From Paenibacillus algorifonticola (GTDB taxonomy: Bacteria; Bacillota; Bacilli; Paenibacillales; Paenibacillaceae), in the NCBI RefSeq assembly GCF_000971975.1, contig NZ_LAQO01000022.1, positions 62,001 through 126,000 of the forward strand: a stretch of DNA of 64,000 bases. Direction: 5' to 3'. A program made the translations under genes and the position numbers. The notes under the pieces were generated by a model. It saw only the letters and a program-made list of their open reading frames with translations, was not told the origin of the DNA and made no database searches. This document shows, piece after piece, positions 52,657 through 61,477 of the stretch; the stretch's first letter is position 1, and every line of letters starts with the position of its first letter.

Positions 52657-53373
52657 TTGAGCGGTACAGGCCAGAACAGCAAAGATGCCGAGGGGGCAGC
52701 TTTCCAATGGATCAGGCTAACAGGGGGTGGGCGGGAAGAGTCGTGCAGAGGACGAGAGCGGAAGGATACCCAGAAGGCACGGGCACTCCGGCATTTTTAT
52801 AAAAATTGCTTCATACCTGCTCTTGAGCAAACCGTATTTCAGGAAAATCGTTATTACCACATACATCAAGAACAGCTGATCGAGCTGTTTTTGTCATCTT
52901 TTCGCCAGCTATGCAATCGGCTTTATGCCAGGCAGCAGGAGCAGCAGATCGGACCAATTAGCATCATTGAATATAGCTTGCAGGCATCATCCACAGCAGA
53001 CGAATTATTTGCCTACCGGGTAGAGGCTTATGGCGAGCAGGGGTACGAAGATTCGGAGCCTTATTTTGAAAATTATAATGCCGCTTGGCTTTATCAGTTC
53101 GTCCCGGAGCTGATAATGAATTTAAACGAGCAGCGCAAAGCTTATGGGGGAAAAATATTGGGCGGCGATATTGAGGACATGATGCGGGGAGAGCTGATCT
53201 TGTTCCACCAATTTACGGTCGGGCTTATCCGCAGCGCCATTCCAAGGGCAATCAGCGAGCCGCAATATGCAGCGCTTGCCAAATCAGAATCGTTCAACAT
53301 TCGGCTGGGCCAAGAAGGAAAACAACGCAAAACGATATATATAAAGCATGAGGCTATTGATTTTGACCAATGA
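52657..53373 (+). CDS. Hypothetical protein
   Basis: A TTG start at 52657 follows GGAGGAGGG. The 238-residue frame is open and its middle (YYHIHQEQLIELFLSSFRQL, DELFAYRVEAYGEQGYEDSE and GDIEDMMRGELILFHQFTVG) looks like a real soluble helical protein. The first 40 residues are polar and less convincing, so the true start may be later. I do not recognise the family. It lies between a MarR gene and a GNAT gene on the same strand. Confidence 0.6.
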   Translation: MSGTGQNSKDAEGAAFQWIRLTGGGREESCRGRERKDTQKARALRHFYKNCFIPALEQTVFQENRYYHIHQEQLIELFLSSFRQLCNRLYARQQEQQIGPISIIEYSLQASSTADELFAYRVEAYGEQGYEDSEPYFENYNAAWLYQFVPELIMNLNEQRKAYGGKILGGDIEDMMRGELILFHQFTVGLIRSAIPRAISEPQYAALAKSESFNIRLGQEGKQRKTIYIKHEAIDFDQ

Positions 53374-53408
53374 TGAGCTGAAGACAAGGTAAGAAGAAGG
53401 AGCTGGCG

Positions 53409-54194
53409 ATGAACCGAGAACAGTTGTTAGCATTATTCACGAAGGAGCAGCGAATTGATATAGCCTTTCCGGGCTACCGTCGCGAGACGGACGGCGGAGT
53501 CATCCGGCAAATCGCGCTCGAAAATGATAGCGAAGGCGGCTTCATTCTTTATACGGAGTTGAACGAAGATAACGTTGATGAAGCCATTGCAGCGCAGTTG
53601 GCCTATTTCCGCGAGCTAGGGCAGTCGTTTGAGTGGAAGGTTTACAGCGATGACAAGCCTCGCAATCTCAAAGAGCGGTTGCTGGCTCATGGCTTCGATA
53701 TCGGCGAAGAAGAGGCAATGATGGTTATTCAGCTTGCGGAAGGACATGAGCTGCTGCAGTGTGAAATTTCACCAGCCATCCGCCCTGTCACGGATGCGGC
53801 AGGCATTGATGCATTGGTAGTGCTGGAAGAAGCGGTGTGGGGAGTTTCGCATATCGAGCATGGCGAGCGATTAAAGCAGGATTTGCAGGATGAGCAAATT
53901 GGGCTGCGCATTTATGCCGCTTATGCCGGAGACAAAATGGTCAGCGCCGCCTGGATGTATTTGCACGAGGGAACGTCCTTCGCAAGCATTTGGGGCGGAT
54001 CAACGCTTGCGGAATACCGTGGCAAAGGGTATTATACAGCGCTGCTGGCTGTCCGTGCGCAGGCTGCCTGGCAGGCGGGCTTTCGTTTGATGACGGTAGA
54101 TGCAAGTCCAATGAGCCGTCCGATTTTGGCGAAAAGAGGCTTTGAGCTGCTCGCCTATACGTGGCCGTGCATGTCGCCTGCGCATAATATTTAA
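53409..54194 (+). CDS. GNAT-family N-acetyltransferase (two-domain)
   Basis: ATG 53409 with AGAAGGAG upstream. The 261-residue protein has a degenerate N-terminal half and a C-terminal GNAT core: DKMVSAAWMYLHEGTSFASI, WGGSTLAEYRGKGYYTALLA (acetyl-CoA loop, about 196-215) and SPMSRPILAKRGFELLAYT. Substrate unknown. Confidence 0.83.
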   Translation: MNREQLLALFTKEQRIDIAFPGYRRETDGGVIRQIALENDSEGGFILYTELNEDNVDEAIAAQLAYFRELGQSFEWKVYSDDKPRNLKERLLAHGFDIGEEEAMMVIQLAEGHELLQCEISPAIRPVTDAAGIDALVVLEEAVWGVSHIEHGERLKQDLQDEQIGLRIYAAYAGDKMVSAAWMYLHEGTSFASIWGGSTLAEYRGKGYYTALLAVRAQAAWQAGFRLMTVDASPMSRPILAKRGFELLAYTWPCMSPAHNI

Positions 54195-54268
54195 TCTGGG
54201 TTGTTACTTGTAATAATGATACAATGGACAAAGCTATAGCGAATAATGGGAAGATGCGGGAGGACGAA

Positions 54269-54637
54269 ATGACGACTTTATTGCTGCTCGGCAGTATCAA
54301 TATGTTTTTATCGGTTATGCTCGGCGCATTCGGCGCGCATGCTTTGAAGAAGAAGCTTTCCGCTGACATGCTGGCTATTTTTCAGACGGGGGTGCAATAC
54401 CAGATTGCCCATGCGCTGGGCTTGCTGCTTGCCGGTATTTTAGCAGGCGGCCTATTGACGAGCGGGCTCGTCGTAACCGCAGGCTGGTTTCTATTTGCTG
54501 GTATTATTTTATTCAGCGGCAGCCTTTACGCACTTAGCTTGAGCGGTGTGAAGAAGCTGGGCGCTATTACTCCGCTGGGCGGACTGTGTTTTTTGATCGG
54601 CTGGGCCATCCTGACGGTTGCGATTATTCAAGGCTAG
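54269..54637 (+). CDS. DUF423 family membrane protein (YwdK-like)
   Basis: Start ATG 54269 after GCGGGAGG. The 122-residue protein has four membrane helices and the DUF423 signature LGAFGAHALKKKLSADMLAI (about 18-37), followed by FQTGVQYQIAHALGLLLAG and ITPLGGLCFLIGWAILTVA. The role of this small family is unknown. Confidence 0.87.
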   Translation: MTTLLLLGSINMFLSVMLGAFGAHALKKKLSADMLAIFQTGVQYQIAHALGLLLAGILAGGLLTSGLVVTAGWFLFAGIILFSGSLYALSLSGVKKLGAITPLGGLCFLIGWAILTVAIIQG

Positions 54638-54657
54638 CTGCATAGCCGCAGAGAACG

Positions 54658-54694
54658 AGAGAGCTTGCCACAGGCAGGCTCTTTGGTCATTTTG
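54658..54694 (+). terminator. Probable terminator after the DUF423 gene
   Basis: AGAGCTTGCC pairs imperfectly with GGCAGGCTCT around ACA; the T tract is interrupted (TTTGGTCATTTT). Confidence 0.5.
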
Positions 54695-54720
54695 CTGAAG
54701 GGTTGGGGGGAAGTTCGTTT

Positions 54721-54903
54721 ATGTTTACGGGATGGCGCCTTTCGGTGCTGGGACTAGTCATTGTGGGGACGACAGCTGTCGTGGCACCACTGTTCAAACT
54801 AATGGAGTTCGGCAAAACGATTCCATTGTTCATTTTATTTGCATTGTTTATCGGCTGTATGGAGCTGATGGAATGGATCAAACGGCGCAATCGAAGACGC
54901 TAA
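54721..54903 (+). CDS. Small membrane protein
   Basis: ATG 54721 with AAGGGTTGGGGGG upstream. The 60-residue product has two hydrophobic segments (LSVLGLVIVGTTAVVAPLF and IPLFILFALFIGCMELMEW) and ends in KRRNRRR, so the C-terminus is cytoplasmic. Its size and place beside DUF423 and DUF441 genes make it plausible. Function unknown. Confidence 0.6.
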   Translation: MFTGWRLSVLGLVIVGTTAVVAPLFKLMEFGKTIPLFILFALFIGCMELMEWIKRRNRRR

Positions 54904-54974
54904 TCATTGCAAGGTGTAACAGAGCCTTACAAATAACAAACGACCGCTTATTAAGAGAAAGGGGAATTCAGCAA

Positions 54975-55424
54975 ATGCCGCAAATTGACACGCCATCTGT
55001 CCTGCTGCTTTTTTTCGCACTGCTGGGCATATTGAGCAAAAACAACTCCATCACCATCGCTGCCGTATTTCTGCTGCTTCTCCGGGTAACGAATGTACAT
55101 CAGGCTTTCCCATGGATCGAGAAGCACGGGCTGACTTTGGGCATCATCATATTGACGATTGGCATTCTCGCGCCGCTGGCGAGCGGGACGATCAGTATGA
55201 AATCGATCTATGAATCGTTTCTCCATTGGAAGTCGCTAGCGGCCATCGTCGTCGGCGTGATGGTTGCTTATTTGGGCGGACGCGGTTTTCATCTGATGTC
55301 CAGCCAGCCGACGATCGTAACCGGGCTGATTATCGGCACCATTATCGGAGTTGCTTTTTTTAAAGGCGTTCCGGTCGGTCCGCTTATTGCGGCGGGACTG
55401 CTGTCGCTGCTGATTAGCAAGTGA
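54975..55424 (+). CDS. DUF441 family membrane protein (YtwI-like)
   Basis: Start ATG 54975 after AAAGGGG. The 149-residue protein is very hydrophobic with four helices and the DUF441 phrases LLGILSKNNSITIAAVFLLL, GIIILTIGILAPLASGTIS and GTIIGVAFFKGVPVGPLIAAG. The family has no known function. Its 3' end overlaps the remnant GNAT frame on the other strand. Confidence 0.87.
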   Translation: MPQIDTPSVLLLFFALLGILSKNNSITIAAVFLLLLRVTNVHQAFPWIEKHGLTLGIIILTIGILAPLASGTISMKSIYESFLHWKSLAAIVVGVMVAYLGGRGFHLMSSQPTIVTGLIIGTIIGVAFFKGVPVGPLIAAGLLSLLISK

Positions 55425-55561
55425 GGGTGAGCCATTCTTCTTGCAGAATGGCGTAATAATATTCGTCCCACCAATCGTGGGCGCCATTAGGAATACATTT
55501 TTTGAAAAAGCCTTCCCGGCGCATGCCGATTTTCTCCATCACACGGTAGGAGGGAGCTTTG
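55414..55561 (-). pseudogene. C-terminal remnant of a RimJ/RimL-type GNAT acetyltransferase
   Basis: The minus strand reads KAPSYRVMEKIGMRREGFFK, then KCIPNGAHDWWDEYYYAILQ and EEWLTLTC before a TAA at 55414-55416. This is the end of a GNAT protein (ASYRVMEKLGMRREGHF-type motif). Upstream of it the frame breaks at a terminator hairpin, so the first two thirds are gone. It probably reflects a deletion during local rearrangement. Confidence 0.75.
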
Positions 55562-55568
55562 TGAAATT

Positions 55569-55622
55569 ACAATAAGCACGCCAGCCCCGCCTGAGAAAGG
55601 TGTAAGCTGGCGTGCTTTTTTA
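55569..55622. terminator. Bidirectional-type terminator
   Basis: AAGCACGCCAGC pairs with GCTGGCGTGCTT, followed by TTTTT on the plus strand. On the minus strand it also lies after the cupin gene. Confidence 0.8.
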
Positions 55623-55658
55623 GTGCGCTCCCAAGGGAGTGCGGAAGGGAAGCCGTCG

Positions 55659-56327
55659 TTACCTTTGCAGCTCCTGCTCTTGCTCCTGCTCCTGCTCCTG
55701 ATCCAAAGCTTGCGGTGGCGGATTGCCAATTCGCCATTGTACGCCTTGCGCTGCTCCGTGGCCGTAGCCGCCGTAGCCGCTTGCGCCAGCTTGGGCATTG
55801 ACGCACGCTGGTCCGATAATAGTCGTATTTTGAATCGGCGACAGCACATGTGCGAGCTGCCTTGCATCGACGCAATAGGCGAGCTGGAATACTTCCTTTG
55901 GCGTAATGCGGAGCACATCTGAGCCGAATACCGTTTGTGGGCAGCGGTCGTCAAAAATCGTAATAAAGTGTGTATGCTCACTACACGCAATAATCCAGTG
56001 CCACCAGCCCATTGGAATGTATACCGCCTGATGGTCGCACAACCGGTAAGTAAGCAGCTGCTTCGTAAAAGGATTCAAAATCGAAACGACAATTTCGCCG
56101 TGTGTGACGAATACAAGCTCCGTCGTATTGGGATGCCAATGCGGCTCAACGATATGATTTTTGGTCATATGCGCATCGAAAAACGACGTGCTTTTTAGCA
56201 CAGGCAATTCGTGTGCAGTTAATTGGTTTAAGTAGTTGCAGGAGTCTTTATGAAATAAGGGGGCGCAATTGACATCGTAAAACAAATTTAATGCGGGTGA
56301 TGCGAGGTCTACATATTCTGTACTCAT
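55659..56327 (-). CDS. Cupin-domain protein with Gln-Glu repeat tail
   Basis: Minus strand, ATG 56327 with AAAGGCAGG upstream. The 222-residue protein has one cupin domain (about 45-150) with HWHPNTTELVFVTHGEIVVS (metal-binding His-x-His and Glu) and YIPMGWWHWIIAC (third His). The tail has a Gly/Tyr/Gln-rich segment and ends in repeated QE units encoded by a six-base microsatellite (GAGCAG type). It resembles bacterial oxalate-decarboxylase-like or spore-related cupins, but the activity is unknown. It is divergent from the DUF5107 gene. Confidence 0.78.
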   Translation of the reverse strand: MSTEYVDLASPALNLFYDVNCAPLFHKDSCNYLNQLTAHELPVLKSTSFFDAHMTKNHIVEPHWHPNTTELVFVTHGEIVVSILNPFTKQLLTYRLCDHQAVYIPMGWWHWIIACSEHTHFITIFDDRCPQTVFGSDVLRITPKEVFQLAYCVDARQLAHVLSPIQNTTIIGPACVNAQAGASGYGGYGHGAAQGVQWRIGNPPPQALDQEQEQEQEQELQR

Positions 56328-56528
56328 GATCGGCCTGCCTTTCTGAAATCCCAGTTTTTCCAGCAGTGTATGCAGCTGCCCAGACGGAGGTGAAGAGCTG
56401 GCGCGGAAGTCAGTTCAATCGGTGTCTCACGAAATCAGAATATAGTCCATTAGAACAAGTGTATCGTGAATTGGCTCTCCCGCTCCCAGGCGCTAAAGTT
56501 AAAGCATCAAAGCAAGGGAGGAATCACG

Positions 56529-59500
56529 TTGGAGCAGCAAGTGAAGATTTGGGAAGAGACGGTTTCCATACCGACATACGGCATAGGCAAACCAGAGCGA
56601 AATCCGATGTTTTTAGAAAAAAGGGTGTATCAAGGCAGCTCGGGTCGGGTTTATCCGCATCCCGTTATTGATAAAATCGAAAATGAAAAACAACCTCAGC
56701 CTTACAAGCTCATCATTCTCGAAAATGAATATGTACGCATCGAAATCATGCCAGAGCTGGGCGGGCGCATTTATCGGGCGCTGGATAAAACGAATGACTA
56801 TGATTTCGTTTATTACAACAAGGTCATCAAGCCTGCGCTGGTTGGGCTTGCGGGACCGTGGATTTCCGGTGGCATTGAGTTCAACTGGCCGCAGCATCAT
56901 CGTCCAAACACCTATGGACCTGTAGAATATCGTCTGGCTGAAAATAAAGACGGCAGCAGGGCGGTGTGGGTCAGCGAAATTGACCGCATGTATGGAACGA
57001 AGGTAACGGCAGGCTTCACGCTGTATCCCGGCAAGGCTTATTTGGAAATTTCCGCACAGCTGTACAACCGTACGCCGCAGCCGCAAACTTTTTTATGGTG
57101 GGCGAATCCGGCGGTTGCGGTTAATGAGCATACGCAGTCGGTATTTCCCCCTGACGTGACAGCGGTGTTCGACCATGGCAAGCGGGACGTAAGCCGTTTT
57201 CCAATTGCTACAGGCACGTATTATAAAATGGATTATTCCGCTGGCGTTGATATTTCCCGCTATCGCAACATTCCCGTGCCAACCTCTTATATGGCTTACA
57301 AATCCGATTATAATTTTGTAGGGGGCTATGACCACGGGGTGCAGGCGGGGCTGCTGCATGTGGCGAACCATCATATTTCCCCCGGCAAAAAGCAGTGGAC
57401 TTGGGGAAATGGCGAGTTTGGGATTGCCTGGGATCGCAATCTGACCGATGAGGACGGACCGTATATTGAGCTGATGACGGGCGTGTATACGGACAATCAG
57501 CCGGATTTCACCTGGCTCCAGCCGTATGAGGAGAAGTCCTTCAAGCAATATTTTATGCCCTACAAAAATGTTGGAGTCGTCAAAAATGCGTCCATCGACG
57601 CCGCTGTTAATTTGGAGATCGATGAGCAGGCGCGGGAAGCTGTCGCTTACGTTTATGCGACAGCTGTGTTCGAGGATGCCCAGATCGAACTGCGCGGGCG
57701 GGGGCGCAGCTATATTCAGGAGAAGGTGAAGCTGTCACCGACTGACACATTCAAGTCTATCGTCACTTTGGATGAAGAGGATCAGGCTTTTGACTTGAAG
57801 CTGTTGGTCCGTGATTCGGCAGGGAAGCTATTGATTTCTTACCAGCCAGCCAAGCCTTCGCTTGAGCAAATACCTGACGCGGCGAAGCCGCTTGAAGCGC
57901 CAGCTGCGCTCAAGACGAATGAGCAGCTGTATTTGGCCGGGCTCCATTTGGAGCAATATCGCCATGCAACCTTTGAGCCGGAGGCGTATTATTTGGAAGG
58001 GTTAAAGCGCGACGCTGGCGACAGCCGCATTAATGTCGCTTATGGCACGCTGCTGCTGCGGCGGGGAAAATTCCAGCAGGCGGAAGGATATTTCCGCACC
58101 GCCATTAAGTCGCTGACGTGGCGCAACCCGAATCCGTATGACAGCGAGGCGCTTTATCAGCTTGGTGTTGCCTTGAAGCATCAGGGGAAGCTCGAAGAAG
58201 CGTTCACCGCTTTCTACAAGGCAACTTGGTCAGCGGCTTGGCAGGATGCCAGCTACTTCTCGCTGGCTCAGATCGCTTGCGCGGAAGGCGCGTTTGCGGA
58301 TGCGCTGGAGCTGGTGGAGCGTTCCATCGCGCGGAACGCCCGCAATTATAAAGCGCGCCATTTGAAGGCGGCGCTGCTGCGCAAGCAGGGACGCAGCGAT
58401 GAGGCGATAGCCTTCGCGGCGGAGACGCTCGGGCTCGATGTGGCCGATTTCGGATCGGCCAACGAGCGCTGCTTGGCGCTGGCTGCTGGGGGGCAGCAGC
58501 AGCTGGCGGATCAAGCGCATGCCGAGCTGATGCGGCTTATGCGCGGCGATGCGCACAATTATTTGAACTTAGCTGCCGACTATATCGGCAGCGGGCTGCA
58601 TGAGGAAGCGATTGCGGTGCTTGCGTGCATCGTGACTTCACTAGAAGGCGCAGCGGCAGCGATCTATCCGATGCTGCCTTATACGCTTGCATATGCATAT
58701 GAAGAGTCAGGCAATATGGAAGCCGCTGCTGCTTCGCGCCAAGCCGCGGAATCGGCTGCTCCACATTATTGCTTCCCGAACAGCTTGTTTGAGCTGCTGG
58801 TGTTGGAGCAAGCGATTGCGGCCAATCCACAGGATGCGAAAGCGCATTATTATTTGGGCAATTTACTGTATGACAAGAAACGGCATAGCGATGCGATTGC
58901 CCATTGGGAAGCGTCGCGCGCAGCAGAGCCGAATTTTGCCACCGTACATCGCAACTTAGCGCTTGCCTACTACAATAAACGCGGCGACGAGGCAGCGGCG
59001 CTTGAAGCGCTGGAGCAGGCTTTCGCACTCGATCAGGCCGACGCCCGCGTCTTCTATGAGCTGGATCAGCTGTATAAAAAGCTAGGGCATCCCGCTGAGC
59101 AGCGGCTTGTCAAGCTAGAACAGCAGCTGACACTTGTTGAGCTCCGCGACGACCTATACATCGAATATGTCACGCTGCTGAATGCGGCCCAGCAGCATGA
59201 GCAAGCGGCAGCGGCGCTAGCTACCCGCCAGTTCCATCCTTGGGAGGGCGGAGAAGGCAAGGTGACGGGGCAGCATGTGTTCACGCATGTGGAGCTTGCC
59301 AAACAGGCGCTGCAGCAGGGCGAAGCTTCACATGCCGTTCAACTGCTCAACACGGCGCTCGTCTATCCGGAGCATTATGGCGAAGGCAAGCTGCATGGCG
59401 CACAGGAAAACAATATTTATTATTATTTAGGCTGTGCGTATGAAGCGCTGAATGAGCCGCACAGAGCGGAAGAATGCTTTAAGCAGGCTTCCCAAGGGCT

Positions 59501-59873
59501 GGAGGAGCCCGCAAGCGCGCTGTATTACAATGACCAGCCGCCGGATATGATTTTTTATCAAGGGTTATCGTGGTTGAAGCTGGGTAACGAGCCAGAGGCA
59601 AAACGCCGCTTCCATAAGCTGCTCGATTATGCGGAAAAGCATATTTTCGACCGGGTCGAATTTGATTATTTTGCCGTATCGCTGCCGGATTTCCTTGTGT
59701 TCGAGGATGATCTTAGCAAACGCAACGAGATTCATTGCCGTTATATGATGGGGCTTGGTCTTCTCGGGCTGGGGGAGCGTGAACAGGCAGCGGAGCAGTT
59801 TGGCGCCGCCCTGCAATTGGACGGCAATCACAGCGGAGCGCGCATTCATAGCTTACTGGCGTTATCCAATTAA
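56529..59873 (+). CDS. Large DUF5107 plus TPR-repeat protein
   Basis: A TTG at 56529 follows AAGGGAGG at about 56514-56521 and is the best start (1114 residues). The N-terminal 350 residues form a DUF5107 beta-sandwich domain related to galactose mutarotase folds (ENEYVRIEIMPELGGRIYRA, ISGGIEFNWPQHHRPNTYGP, FLWWANPAVAVNEHTQSVFP). The rest consists of TPR-like helical repeats, with AYGTLLLRRGKFQQAEGYF, AHYYLGNLLYDKKRHSDAIA and FYELDQLYKKLGHPAEQRLV as clear units. Proteins of this design are found in sugar-metabolising bacteria and probably bind or remodel carbohydrates. No signal peptide is seen. Confidence 0.82.
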   Translation: MEQQVKIWEETVSIPTYGIGKPERNPMFLEKRVYQGSSGRVYPHPVIDKIENEKQPQPYKLIILENEYVRIEIMPELGGRIYRALDKTNDYDFVYYNKVIKPALVGLAGPWISGGIEFNWPQHHRPNTYGPVEYRLAENKDGSRAVWVSEIDRMYGTKVTAGFTLYPGKAYLEISAQLYNRTPQPQTFLWWANPAVAVNEHTQSVFPPDVTAVFDHGKRDVSRFPIATGTYYKMDYSAGVDISRYRNIPVPTSYMAYKSDYNFVGGYDHGVQAGLLHVANHHISPGKKQWTWGNGEFGIAWDRNLTDEDGPYIELMTGVYTDNQPDFTWLQPYEEKSFKQYFMPYKNVGVVKNASIDAAVNLEIDEQAREAVAYVYATAVFEDAQIELRGRGRSYIQEKVKLSPTDTFKSIVTLDEEDQAFDLKLLVRDSAGKLLISYQPAKPSLEQIPDAAKPLEAPAALKTNEQLYLAGLHLEQYRHATFEPEAYYLEGLKRDAGDSRINVAYGTLLLRRGKFQQAEGYFRTAIKSLTWRNPNPYDSEALYQLGVALKHQGKLEEAFTAFYKATWSAAWQDASYFSLAQIACAEGAFADALELVERSIARNARNYKARHLKAALLRKQGRSDEAIAFAAETLGLDVADFGSANERCLALAAGGQQQLADQAHAELMRLMRGDAHNYLNLAADYIGSGLHEEAIAVLACIVTSLEGAAAAIYPMLPYTLAYAYEESGNMEAAAASRQAAESAAPHYCFPNSLFELLVLEQAIAANPQDAKAHYYLGNLLYDKKRHSDAIAHWEASRAAEPNFATVHRNLALAYYNKRGDEAAALEALEQAFALDQADARVFYELDQLYKKLGHPAEQRLVKLEQQLTLVELRDDLYIEYVTLLNAAQQHEQAAAALATRQFHPWEGGEGKVTGQHVFTHVELAKQALQQGEASHAVQLLNTALVYPEHYGEGKLHGAQENNIYYYLGCAYEALNEPHRAEECFKQASQGLEEPASALYYNDQPPDMIFYQGLSWLKLGNEPEAKRRFHKLLDYAEKHIFDRVEFDYFAVSLPDFLVFEDDLSKRNEIHCRYMMGLGLLGLGEREQAAEQFGAALQLDGNHSGARIHSLLALSN

Positions 59874-59958
59874 TCAGTGTCTATTAGTCAAAGCATGAAG
59901 CAGTTGTCAGATACGAGAGCTCAAGACGATATGGAGAAGAAGTCGTATAAAAAGTTGA

Positions 59959-59991
59959 GCCGCTGTCCAAATAATGGACAGCGGTTTTTTT
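59959..59991 (+). terminator. Intrinsic terminator after the DUF5107/TPR gene
   Basis: CCGCTGTCCA pairs perfectly with TGGACAGCGG around AATAA, followed by seven T residues. Confidence 0.93.
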
Positions 59992-60179
59992 GCCTTCCAC
60001 TTAACCGTTTCTATTGATGTAGTAAGCATTATGGGAGTTGATAGAATTCTTTATTTTTCCATAAATATAAAAATGTATAAATTTTAAAGTTTATCTAAAA
60101 AATAGAACTTTAAAAACGCTTTATGATTGTAAATGTTTCTATCCACCTATGGAGACTGAAATCAAGGAGAGTGCACCTG
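59992..60179. promoter_or_regulatory. AT-rich upstream region of the hemocyanin-like gene with a 10-bp inverted repeat
   Basis: TTTTAAAGTT (60082-60091) and AACTTTAAAA (60106-60115) are exact reverse complements, 14 bases apart. AAGGAGAG at about 60163-60170 is the SD of the GTG at 60180. No other gene is seen here. Confidence 0.5.
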
Positions 60180-60933
60180 TGTCAGACCTGAACGTAAAGG
60201 AATTAAATCGCAAGCTTGAGGATTTGTTTGTAAACCCCCTTCATGCTGAAATTGAACTTGGAAATTTAGAATCGGAACCTTTTTCTCTAGAAGACGTGTA
60301 GAAGCCTTTAGTCAGTATGATGGGCCAGTTGATCCGTATGATCCGAGCATTCTTTCGAGTGGGAATAGAAAACTTGGATCAGAAGATATTAGCAAGCTGG
60401 AAAATGGCCGCAGGGACATAAGGGACAAATTCGATCTTTATCTCAAAAATCCGAAAAAAGCGGTAGACCTGCTTGGTAATGATACGGAATGGAGAGAGTC
60501 GAATGAGCCGGAAAATTTGAATGATTCCCAACGAGAAAATAATTTTCACGGATCAGGCCATAGGGCTGTTGTGAATTTGTCTGTTGCAGCCTCATCTGTA
60601 GAGGATGAAATAATGGGAGATCCGGCAACCGCCTGCCGTCACCCGTTCTTTTGGCGCTGGCACAAGGAAGTTGATAATCTTTATGACGAATTTCTTCAGC
60701 GAATGCCGGTTAATGCTTTCGGAGGCGGACCCGAGATAAGAATAAATAAAATTATTTTGTGCAGGGAAGATGGTCTGTCATCAGTAGGAGACTTGCAGCA
60801 GATTGGAAAAGAGGCTTTCGCCGATTGGGAAGCAGCTTTCCAGGATGGACCGTTTGAAGGTGGAGGAGCCACCATTACAACTACGGATGAGCTTCAAACG
60901 GTTTACAAATGTATGATCAAATTAAATATTTGA
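60180..60933 (+). pseudogene. Hemocyanin/prophenoloxidase-like gene, copper-B part (frameshifted)
   Basis: GTG 60180 starts a frame that ends at TAG 60303; one extra T in the T5 run at 60280-60284 would continue it as EPFFSRRRVEAFSQYDGPVD and onward to TGA 60933. The joined product shows NFHGSGHRAVVN (the H-x3-H of copper B) and IMGDPATACRHPFFWRWHKE with the third His, very close to the arthropod prophenoloxidase/hemocyanin copper-B site (usual GDSATAMRDPVFYRWH). The copper-A site (HHWHWH type) and N-terminal domain are not present. The next fragment carries the C-terminal domain. It is either a decaying gene or an intact one with homopolymer undercalls. Confidence 0.78.
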
Positions 60934-61475
60934 CACATAAGGGTTTTGCTTATTTTTTACGTGTAGAAAACGTATCCTCGCGTGATATCGAATCGACAGT
61001 CCGTATTTTTATTGCGCCTGAGCAAAATCAAGAGGACTACCGCTCATGGATTGAAATAGATAAGTTTGTCGCCAAGCCTTCCCCTGGTAAAAATGTCATT
61101 TATCAGAATTCTAAAGAGTCTTCTGTTATTCAAAAACCAGCAGCATTAGAGCCTAACCCTGAAAGAACACAAGGAGAAAGCGGCTGTCAGTGTGGTTGGC
61201 CTTATACGCTGCTGCTGCCCCGCGGCAATGAGGAGGGAATGCCGTATGTGATGATGGTTATGCTGACAGATTGGAATGAAGATAGGGTGAGGGAGAGCAC
61301 ATGCGGCTCAATCAGCTTCTGCGGTGTAACGAATCAAAATCAGCCGTATCCAGACAGCAGAGCGTTGGGCTATCCTTTTGACCGTCCAATTGCGGGAATT
61401 GCAAATACACTAATCACCAATCCCCATATGGCGACACGTGCCTTTAAAATCCGGCATTTGGGTACGGAGGGATAG
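60909..61475 (+). pseudogene. Hemocyanin C-terminal (Ig-like) domain fragment of the same gene
   Basis: This 188-codon frame overlaps the end of the previous one; one extra A in the AAA at 60907-60909 would join them as QTVYKMYDQIKYLTHKGFAY. It contains VRIFIAPEQNQEDYRSWIEI, DKFVAKPSPGKNVIYQNSKE, SSVIQ, CQCGWPYTLLLPRGNEEGMP and YPDSRALGYPFDRPI. These match block by block the hemocyanin/prophenoloxidase C-domain (R-IF-P, ELDKF, G-N-I-R-S--SSVT, CGCGWP, LLPKG--EGM, YPDKR-MGFPFDR). Such a domain in a Bacillota genome is rare to my knowledge. Confidence 0.82.
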
Positions 61476-61477
61476 AG

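Noticed and set aside
52476..52802. A 108-codon frame between MarR and the hypothetical gene
   Set aside because: It overlaps the better-supported frame from 52657, and its sequence is basic and low in structure.
56366..56671. A 101-codon frame before the DUF5107 gene
   Set aside because: It overlaps the true start in another frame and looks like a shadow.
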